Below are positions 23,468-29,575 of a stretch of 29,575 nucleotides of DNA, in pieces (position 1 is the stretch's first letter; every line of letters begins with the position of its first letter). The notes beneath the pieces are model-generated. The model was given only the letters and a program-made list of their open reading frames with translations. It was not told the DNA's origin and ran no database searches. The DNA is taken from positions 1-29,575 of the forward strand of contig CAJBLC010000046.1 of the NCBI GenBank assembly GCA_903953805.1. Direction: 5' to 3'. The stretch is from an uncultured Actinomycetes bacterium. Its GTDB lineage: Bacteria > Actinomycetota > Actinomycetes > Nanopelagicales > Nanopelagicaceae. The translations under genes were made by a program, and so were the position numbers.

Positions 23468-24243
23468 GAGTGATCCGCCTGAGTACCTAGATAGGCAGCG
23501 ACCACAGCAGGGTTCTCGCGCACTTGCGCTGGAGTTCCCTCAGCAATGAGCTCACCAAAGCTAAGAACATAAATTCGATCACAGACGCTCATGACAACAT
23601 CCATGTGGTGCTCCACGATAAGAACAGAGGTGGTCCCACGAATATTGCGGATTAAGCTCTTCATCCAATCGATATCCTGCTGACCAAGGCCTCCTGCCGG
23701 TTCATCAAGAAGCAATAACTTTGGATTGCTCACAAGAGCGCGAGCAATCGCAACTCTCTTTGTAATGGGGTATGGAAGCGAATCAACACGACGGTTAGCA
23801 ATATCTGCGCAGTACGTGTTCTCAAGCGCTACATGGGCGCGTTCACGGATCTCATTCTCACTCTTGCGGTCTGCTCCAAGTAGGGAACGCAATAGTCCGG
23901 CCTTTGCATGAATCTCGGCACCGATCATGACATTTTCTAAAACTGTCAGATCGCCAAAGAGTCCTACTCCTTGCAGAGTACGCGCAATCTGATGCTCGAC
24001 CAGTTCGTGAGGAGCTAGCCAACTCCGACTCTCACCATAGAGTTTTAAGGAACCAGCTGACGGTGTTACAAGACCAGAGAGAACATTAAAGAGCGTGGTC
24101 TTTCCAGCTCCATTTGGGCCGATCAGGCCTACAACTTCGCCGGAGTTAATTTCGCAATGAATATTAGAGAGCGCCTTCAGCCCACCAAATTGAACATCAA
24201 CGGCTGAGACTGAAAGAAGAGGGCTTGCAACTTGCACAGACAC
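23464..24243 (-). CDS. livG: LivG-type ABC transporter ATPase with a degenerate signature motif
   Basis: This is the second ATPase subunit and first gene of the liv block. The 259 residues hold Walker A GPNGAGKT at 42-49, Q-loop Gln91 (RTLQGVGLF), Walker B LLLLDEP at 176-182 and the switch IVEHHMDVVM. The signature, normally LSGGQ or LPYG-x-x-R in LivG proteins, reads LPYPITKRV (156-164), so the conserved glycine is Pro159. A heterodimer can work with one weak site, so the transporter may still be active. The GTG start at 24243 has AGGAG five bases upstream. The gap from alr is 34 bases, so it could be cotranscribed with the cell-wall genes. Confidence 0.92.
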   Translation of the reverse strand: MSVQVASPLLSVSAVDVQFGGLKALSNIHCEINSGEVVGLIGPNGAGKTTLFNVLSGLVTPSAGSLKLYGESRSWLAPHELVEHQIARTLQGVGLFGDLTVLENVMIGAEIHAKAGLLRSLLGADRKSENEIRERAHVALENTYCADIANRRVDSLPYPITKRVAIARALVSNPKLLLLDEPAGGLGQQDIDWMKSLIRNIRGTTSVLIVEHHMDVVMSVCDRIYVLSFGELIAEGTPAQVRENPAVVAAYLGTQADHS

Positions 24244-24277
24244 GACTACTCCTCTTCAACGCTGAATGGGTTGCTAC

Positions 24278-25390
24278 TTAGCGATGGTAGATTCTAGGGA
24301 GTCGAGTAGCAATACGTGTCGTTATTTCATAATTAATTGTTCCAGCCGCTTGCGCCCAATCATCAGCGCTAAAGCCATCTTCGCCTATCACCGTTACATA
24401 CTCCCCTGCTAGTGCAGTCGAATCTGGTCCGAGATCCACAACGCATTGATCCATAGAGACTCGGCCCACTAAGCGGGCAAGTTCGCCCTGGTAGGAGACG
24501 CCTGCTGTGGAATCTGCTCGACGCGGCAGGCCATCGCTATATCCCATGCAGACAATCCCGAGCTTGGTATCGCGGTCAGTGACACCAACACCGCCATAGC
24601 CCACCCGAGATAACGCCGGAACGCTCTTCACATTCACGAGTTTCGCCTTGATGCTCATCGCAGGTATCAATCCCAGTTTTTCAGATGGACCCATCGCAGA
24701 AATATCTGGGCTTAATCCGTACATAGCAATACCTAGGCGAACCATCTGCTTATGTGAGCCCTTGTGTGCAAGCGCACCAGCAGAGTTAGCAGCATGCACA
24801 ATCTCTGGATATATCCCCTGGCCTTGTAGAGCATTTAGGAGCACATTAAAAAGAATGAGTTGCTGCTCTGTGAAATCAGAATCTGGTTCATCGGCACGAG
24901 CAAAGTGAGTCCAGAAGCCAACGATATGAAGGTGATCCTTCACTTCATTGATTCTGATTAAGAAGGGATCCCACTCTTCAAGGAATCCACCACGAGTCAT
25001 TCCGGTATCAACTTCAATATGGATGCGCGGCTTGATTCCTGTTCGTTCTGATGCGGCGAGGATCTCTTCAAGCAATGCGAGTGATGAGACAGATAGATCA
25101 ATATTTTTTCGAAGCGCCTCATCGAAATCATCGCCAGGAGGAGTCAGCCACGCCATGACTGGAACTTTTAAACCCGCTGCCCGCAAAGCGAGCGCCTCTT
25201 CAAGGAGAGCGGTACCGAGCCATTGGGCACCAGCCTCTACAGCAGTCTCTGCCACATCAATCAGCCCGTGTCCGTATGCATCAGCTTTTACAACCGCCAA
25301 GATCTGCGCATCTGAAAGTGATGCAACAAGTTTGATGTTAGAGGCAATCGCACGAAGATCTACCTCTACATAGGCACGTGGTTCGCTCAC
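24278..25390 (-). CDS. alr: Alanine racemase
   Basis: This PLP enzyme interconverts L- and D-alanine for peptidoglycan. The 370 residues contain the PLP lysine in AVVKADAYGHG (Lys35), and VEVDLRAIASN at the start. HIEVDTGMTRGG and VRLGIAMYGL follow, and SRVGYGG carries the catalytic Tyr265, the same number as in the well-studied Geobacillus enzyme. The GTG start overlaps the acpS stop (GTGA). In other actinobacteria alr precedes the tsaE group directly; here the liv operon lies between them. Confidence 0.96.
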   Translation of the reverse strand: MSEPRAYVEVDLRAIASNIKLVASLSDAQILAVVKADAYGHGLIDVAETAVEAGAQWLGTALLEEALALRAAGLKVPVMAWLTPPGDDFDEALRKNIDLSVSSLALLEEILAASERTGIKPRIHIEVDTGMTRGGFLEEWDPFLIRINEVKDHLHIVGFWTHFARADEPDSDFTEQQLILFNVLLNALQGQGIYPEIVHAANSAGALAHKGSHKQMVRLGIAMYGLSPDISAMGPSEKLGLIPAMSIKAKLVNVKSVPALSRVGYGGVGVTDRDTKLGIVCMGYSDGLPRRADSTAGVSYQGELARLVGRVSMDQCVVDLGPDSTALAGEYVTVIGEDGFSADDWAQAAGTINYEITTRIATRLPRIYHR

Positions 25391-25728
25391 TCTTCAATCA
25401 CCACCATGGCAGATGCAATACCGGCATCATGTGAGAGCGTTAAATGAACCTTCTTCCCGCGTAAGAAGTCAGCGGTCTCTCCGGTGAGTTGGAAGGTTGG
25501 CTTGCCACTTGCCAGGTTGATGATCTCAACATCTTGCCAATGAAAATTCTCTTTTGAGTCCATCGCCTTTGCGATCGCCTCTTTGGCAGCAAAACGAGCA
25601 GCGAGTGAGTGAATCGGACGATCCAGCTCTGATGCCTTAAAGAGTCGCTCCTTGAGAGTTGGCGTGCGCACCAGAGACTCTTCAAATCGTGCAATGTCGA
25701 CGACATCAATTCCAATTCCAAAAATCAT
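25387..25728 (-). CDS. acpS: AcpS, holo-acyl carrier protein synthase
   Basis: AcpS attaches 4'-phosphopantetheine from CoA to acyl carrier protein. At 113 residues it is a little shorter than the usual 120-126. GIGIDVVDIARFE gives the Mg-binding Asp8. ARFAAKEAIAKAM gives the catalytic Glu50, and LTLSHDAGIASAMVV is the C-terminal strand. Its ATG overlaps the PAP2 stop (ATGA). The nnrD gene (NAD(P)HX dehydratase) that sits between acpS and alr in Streptomyces is absent; the two genes overlap directly here. Confidence 0.95.
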   Translation of the reverse strand: MIFGIGIDVVDIARFEESLVRTPTLKERLFKASELDRPIHSLAARFAAKEAIAKAMDSKENFHWQDVEIINLASGKPTFQLTGETADFLRGKKVHLTLSHDAGIASAMVVIEE

Positions 25729-26396
25729 GATGGCTGCCTTGTCGATGGCCAGGCGCGATCAAGGGCAATGAGAAAGACCAGTAGCGATCCACCGATAAGT
25801 ACTCCACCGAGAAGATCTGAGAACCAGTGGGTGTCGCGAATAAGCGAGACGATGCAGACAGTGATTGTGATGGTGCCGACCAGCCAATTCAACTTGATTC
25901 CCTGAAATGGCTCGCGATGGGTATATCGATAGATCAAGTATGAGCACATTCCCCAGGTAAGAAGCGCATTCGCTGAATGGCCACTTGGATATGAGAGGCC
26001 ACCAGCATGAAGGAGATCGAGCGCTAGGCGTGGCTTGGTGCGACCGAAGATCAACTTCGATAATCCAACAACACCGTTAAGCAACAAGAGCGCAGATGCT
26101 GAAAGGTAGATTGGACGCCACGATTTAAATCGCCAGCCAATAAAAGAGGCAAGGATTAACAGCACTATCGCGGTGAAGCTTCGAAGTCCCAGATCATCGA
26201 GTGCCAGTAGCGCATGGCTCGACATTCCTTTAAAGGTGTGATGGCGAAGATTCTTCAACCAATGATCAAATCGGTAGAGGTAGCTACGTGTAAGAACTTG
26301 CTCAGTAACAATGAGGAACCCGGCAAAGAGAAGGAGTGACCAGCGGAAGGCGCGATACATCTCAATTCGCCTGCTATCCGGGAGGGTCTTAAACAT
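25725..26396 (-). CDS. PAP2-family membrane phosphatase
   Basis: This is a predicted phosphatase of lipid phosphates, 223 residues with about six membrane spans. Visible PAP2 motifs are KLIFGRTKPR (first motif, with KP where RP is usual), SYPSGHSAN (second motif with the catalytic His) and SLIRDTHWFSD (third motif). In the third motif the Arg stands three residues before the His instead of six. Many such proteins recycle undecaprenyl pyrophosphate for wall synthesis, which would suit the neighbours glmS, acpS and alr; the substrate is not proven. Its ATG follows the glmS stop directly (TAAATG). Confidence 0.88.
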   Translation of the reverse strand: MFKTLPDSRRIEMYRAFRWSLLLFAGFLIVTEQVLTRSYLYRFDHWLKNLRHHTFKGMSSHALLALDDLGLRSFTAIVLLILASFIGWRFKSWRPIYLSASALLLLNGVVGLSKLIFGRTKPRLALDLLHAGGLSYPSGHSANALLTWGMCSYLIYRYTHREPFQGIKLNWLVGTITITVCIVSLIRDTHWFSDLLGGVLIGGSLLVFLIALDRAWPSTRQPS

Positions 26397-28214
26397 TTAT
26401 TCCACCGTGACTGATTTAGCAAGGTTGCGAGGTTGATCGACATCATTTCCTCGCGCAATAGCCATTTCATAGGCAATAACTTGGAGCGGTACAACCGAGA
26501 GCACTGGCTCTAAATACGGATGGGTCGCAGGAATTCTGATCATGTGATCGGCGCTATCGAGATCACCATCGCCAATTGCGATGATGACTGCGCCACGGGC
26601 CTTTACTTCCTGCACATTGCTTGCCATCTTCTCGGCAAGGAGAGAACCGGCAGCAGGCATGACAGCAACAACTGGTGTGCCCTGGTCAATTAATGCGATC
26701 GGACCGTGCTTGAGCTCGCCGCCGGCGAAGCCTTCAGCGTGCATGTAAGCAAGTTCCTTTAACTTCAGTGCACCTTCAAGTGCAGTTGGGAAACCAACAT
26801 GTCGACCTAAGAAGAGCATCGATGAGGCATCTTTAAATTGACGAGTGAGCGCACGAAGAGGTTCAACGGTCTCTAGTACCTGCTCCACCTTGCCAGGAAG
26901 TTCTGCGAGATGGCCCACTATCTCAGCGTGCTCTGCTTGAGTGAGTGACCCACGAACTGTTCCGAGATGAAGTGCGATCAAGTACATCGCGATTAACTGA
27001 GTGAGAAATGCCTTCGTTGATGCAACGGCGATCTCAGGGCCGGCATAGGTGTAGAGAACGGCATCAGATTCACGTGGAATAGTTGAACCATTGGTGTTGC
27101 AAACGGCAAATACCCGCGCACCTTTGCTGCGCGCATAACGCATCGCCATCAAGGTATCCATGGTCTCACCTGATTGAGAGATAGGAATGACAAGTGTATT
27201 TTCATCAACACTTGGTTCGCGATAGCGATACTCTGATGCGAGTTCAACATCGACAGAGATATTCGCCCACTTTTCAATCGCATATTTACCAACGAGGCCA
27301 GCGTGGAAAGCTGTGCCACAGGCGATGATCACTACTTTGCTAATACCTTCAAGATTAATTCCAGCGGTAATCTCTGGATCAAGACCTGCAGTACGGCCGA
27401 TCAATGTATCTGCAACTGCCTTTGGTTGCTCATAAATCTCTTTGAGCATGAAGTGCTCAAATCCCCCGCGCTCAGCAGCTGATGCATCCCATGAGATCTC
27501 ATACGCCCGCTGCGGAAGGATGTCGCCTTCAAGATTAGTGATAACGATCTTATCCGCGGTGATATCAACGACTTCATCTTGACCAAGCTCAAGTGCATTC
27601 TTGGTATGTGCAATAAATGCAGAAACATCTGATGCCAGGAAGTTCTCACCATCGCCAACGCCTACAACAAGTGGCGAATTACGACGTGCGCCCACGATAC
27701 GGCCAGGCTCATCGGAGTGAATAGCGAGCAAGGTGAAGGAGCCGCGAAGTTCAGCACAGACTTCTCGCATCGCTGCAGCAAGATCCCCGTTGTGCTTCTT
27801 GCGAGCATCGCTTAATAAGTGAACAACTGATTCGGTATCAGTCTCAGATTTAAAGATATGTCCGCGCTTTTCGAGCTCTGCGCGAAGCTCAACATAATTT
27901 TCAATGATGCCATTGTGGATCAGTGCGAGTTTGCCCTCATTATCGAGATGCGGGTGTGCATTGCGATCTGTGGGACCGCCATGAGTTGCCCAGCGAGTAT
28001 GACCAATTCCGCTATGTGCATCAGGAACTGTTGTGAGGGTTGACTCTAGGTTCCCAAGTTTTCCTGCTCGCTTCTCAATCCAGAGCGGTTCACCTTTAGT
28101 GACGGCGAGTGCGATTCCGGCTGAGTCATAGCCGCGGTATTCCAATCGGCGTAGACCTTCGAGTACTGGAGAGAGCGCTGTGGCCTTGCCGGTATATCCA
28201 ACGATGCCGCACAT
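26397..28214 (-). CDS. glmS: GlmS, glutamine-fructose-6-phosphate aminotransferase
   Basis: GlmS makes glucosamine-6-phosphate from fructose-6-phosphate and glutamine, the first step to UDP-GlcNAc. The 605 residues start MCGIVGYTG, with the N-terminal nucleophile Cys2 exposed after Met removal. EYRGYDSAG and THGGPTDRNAHPH belong to the glutaminase half. Two SIS sugar-binding domains follow, with ISQSGETMDTL, STKAFLTQL and KHGPIALID, and it closes with NLAKSVTVE. Length is normal. GGGGA lies about nine bases before the ATG. The gap from glmM is 27 bases with no hairpin, so no ribozyme-type leader is present here. Confidence 0.97.
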   Translation of the reverse strand: MCGIVGYTGKATALSPVLEGLRRLEYRGYDSAGIALAVTKGEPLWIEKRAGKLGNLESTLTTVPDAHSGIGHTRWATHGGPTDRNAHPHLDNEGKLALIHNGIIENYVELRAELEKRGHIFKSETDTESVVHLLSDARKKHNGDLAAAMREVCAELRGSFTLLAIHSDEPGRIVGARRNSPLVVGVGDGENFLASDVSAFIAHTKNALELGQDEVVDITADKIVITNLEGDILPQRAYEISWDASAAERGGFEHFMLKEIYEQPKAVADTLIGRTAGLDPEITAGINLEGISKVVIIACGTAFHAGLVGKYAIEKWANISVDVELASEYRYREPSVDENTLVIPISQSGETMDTLMAMRYARSKGARVFAVCNTNGSTIPRESDAVLYTYAGPEIAVASTKAFLTQLIAMYLIALHLGTVRGSLTQAEHAEIVGHLAELPGKVEQVLETVEPLRALTRQFKDASSMLFLGRHVGFPTALEGALKLKELAYMHAEGFAGGELKHGPIALIDQGTPVVAVMPAAGSLLAEKMASNVQEVKARGAVIIAIGDGDLDSADHMIRIPATHPYLEPVLSVVPLQVIAYEMAIARGNDVDQPRNLAKSVTVE

Positions 28215-28241
28215 CTGCTCAATCCCCTTTAGTAGCCTGCC

Positions 28242-29575
28242 TTACGAGAGTTCTGATCTTACTAGTGAGGCGATTTCATTGGCGATTTGCTCAGCATCTG
28301 TCGTGGTTTCGGCTTCCACCATGACGCGGACGAGCGCTTCGGTGCCAGAGGCACGCACCAAGATCCGCCCCTTATCGCCAAACTCTTCACTCTTTGCCTT
28401 GATATGTTGATTGAGCTTTTCGGCAGTTGGGAGTTGGTCCTTCTTCACATCAGGAACATTGATTAATACTTGTGGGAATCGAACCATGACCTCGGAAAGC
28501 TGCGCAAGGCTCTTCCCCGATACCTTCATCGCCTGCATCAGATGAAGCGCCGTCAATATGCCATCGCCAGTATTTGCGTGTTCGCGCAAGATGATGTGGC
28601 CTGATTGCTCGCCACCAAGGGCATGGCCATCGGCAATCATCTTTTCGAGAACATAGCGATCGCCAACCGCGGTGGTTTCGACGTTGATTCCTAAGCCCAA
28701 CATCGCCTTCATAAAGCCTAAGTTGCTCATTACGGTGCCGACGACTGTTGAATTCTTTAATACTCCACGAGAGTGCATATCAGCCGCCAAGATCGCCATA
28801 ATGAAATCACCATCGATGACATTTCCTTGGGCATCAATCGCAAGACAGCGATCCGCATCACCATCGTGGGCAATTCCAAGGTCTGCGCCGACCTCAACAA
28901 CTTTGGCGCGAATATTTTCAAGGTGGGTTGAGCCGCAACCATCATTGATGTTAAGCCCATTTGGCGAAGCAGATATGGCAATAACTTCTGCACCAGCTCG
29001 CTCGTATGTCTTGGGAGCGACTCGAGAAGATGCACCATTTGCACAATCAACGACGAGCTTTACACCATTGAGGTTTGTCGAGAGCGATGAAAGGAGATGG
29101 AAGATGTAACGCTCTGAAGCGCTCTCATCATCAAAAACGCGGCCAACTTCGGCTCCCAAAGGACGTTCCCATTCTTCGCCCATGCGCGCTTCGATCTTCG
29201 CTTCTAAAGCGTCATCGAGTTTTCCGCCGCCTTTAGCAAAGAACTTAATTCCATTATCTGGCATTGGATTATGCGATGCGCTGATCATGACGCCAAGGTC
29301 GGCACCAGTCTCAGCCACAAGATGAGCAACTGCAGGTGTCGGAAGAATCCCAACGCGATAGACATCAACACCAGCGCTTGCTAAACCAGCAATAACTGCA
29401 GCTTCGAGAAATTCACCAGATGCTCGTGAATCCTGACCGATGATCGCCTTTGGGCGATGGCCGGCAAATCCGCCAACTTCACCGAGAATGTGAGCCGCAG
29501 ATACCGCTAGTTCTAAAGCGAGTTCAGCTGTGAGATCGCGATTGGCAAGGCCTCGTACACCGTCGGTGCCGAAGA
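28242..29575 (-). CDS. glmM: GlmM, phosphoglucosamine mutase (only the first few codons missing)
   Basis: GlmM converts glucosamine-6-phosphate to glucosamine-1-phosphate, the step after GlmS. The frame is open to the window edge. The first readable residues are FGTDGVRGLANRDLTAEL, the usual residues after a short start such as M-x-R-L, so only about four or five codons lie outside and 443 residues are visible. Landmarks are ISASHNPMPDNGIK (the phosphorylated Ser), the metal loop HDGDADR, GGEQSGHIIL and the phosphate-binding RASGTEALVRVM near the end. The gene lies 27 bases upstream of glmS in the same direction. Confidence 0.96.
   Translation of the reverse strand, partial: FGTDGVRGLANRDLTAELALELAVSAAHILGEVGGFAGHRPKAIIGQDSRASGEFLEAAVIAGLASAGVDVYRVGILPTPAVAHLVAETGADLGVMISASHNPMPDNGIKFFAKGGGKLDDALEAKIEARMGEEWERPLGAEVGRVFDDESASERYIFHLLSSLSTNLNGVKLVVDCANGASSRVAPKTYERAGAEVIAISASPNGLNINDGCGSTHLENIRAKVVEVGADLGIAHDGDADRCLAIDAQGNVIDGDFIMAILAADMHSRGVLKNSTVVGTVMSNLGFMKAMLGLGINVETTAVGDRYVLEKMIADGHALGGEQSGHIILREHANTGDGILTALHLMQAMKVSGKSLAQLSEVMVRFPQVLINVPDVKKDQLPTAEKLNQHIKAKSEEFGDKGRILVRASGTEALVRVMVEAETTTDAEQIANEIASLVRSELS

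Noticed and set aside
17915..24243. The liv-hydrolase block as a recently acquired island
   Set aside because: There are no flanking repeats, tRNA or integrase, and base use looks like that of the neighbours by eye. A codon-usage computation would be needed to support transfer.
11723..25577. Scattered GCGATCGC octamers (for example near 11724, 17108 and 25570), similar to the cyanobacterial HIP1 repeat
   Set aside because: Only a few copies were noticed, inside coding regions where GCG-ATC-GC codon runs are natural. There is no sign of an organised repeat.
28215..28241. glmS ribozyme or riboswitch upstream of glmS
   Set aside because: Only 27 bases separate glmM and glmS and no such structure fits. 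They hold just the ribosome site.

Overview
This window looks like part of a small, tightly packed actinobacterial chromosome. The reasons are a WhiB-family regulator, a His-tailed GroEL1, a PerM/DUF6350 protein, a GuaB3 paralogue beside GuaB, and gene orders I recognise from Mycobacterium and Streptomyces. Base composition is moderate rather than the high G+C usual for soil actinobacteria. Genes overlap by 1-17 bases or are separated by a few bases, and the largest gene-free gap is about 110 bases. These traits suggest a streamlined planktonic lineage such as the freshwater acI group (Nanopelagicales, e.g. Planktophila). That placement is an inference and was not tested by alignment.

Layout. 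(1) 1-6676, minus strand: pcrA, sucC, sucD, a perM-like membrane protein gene, purN and the first 237 codons of purH, in the same order as in Mycobacterium. (2) 6712-7437, plus strand: a PIG-L/LmbE deacetylase, convergent with (3) a minus-strand purine block, guaB, guaB3, guaA and a secreted cyclophilin. The GuaB here has no room for CBS domains. (4) 11941-13295: a MerR-type regulator with a cobalamin-binding half (CarH/LitR-like residues), divergent from a whiB3/whiD-like gene whose promoter region is full of inverted repeats. (5) 13351-15370: groES-groEL1 behind a CIRCE element. (6) 15382-17836: tsaE, a tsaB-rimI fusion and tsaD (t6A tRNA modification). (7) 17915-24243: a branched-chain-amino-acid-type ABC transporter operon, livG-livF-livH-livM-livK, ending in a secreted alpha/beta hydrolase whose start codon overlaps the livK stop. 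(8) 24278-29575: glmM, glmS, a PAP2 phosphatase, acpS and alr (cell-wall precursor supply), running into the transporter operon.

The genes are mostly housekeeping: purine synthesis, a TCA step, DNA repair, protein folding, tRNA modification and peptidoglycan precursors. The parts that most deserve a second look are the probable light- or B12-responsive regulator facing whiB3, the hydrolase tied to the Liv transporter, the CBS-less IMP dehydrogenase, the abnormal ABC signature in LivG, and a repeated leaderless-promoter geometry (TANNNT, exactly six bases, then ATG/GTG) at four separate operon heads.

No rRNA, tRNA, CRISPR array, insertion sequence or phage gene was seen.
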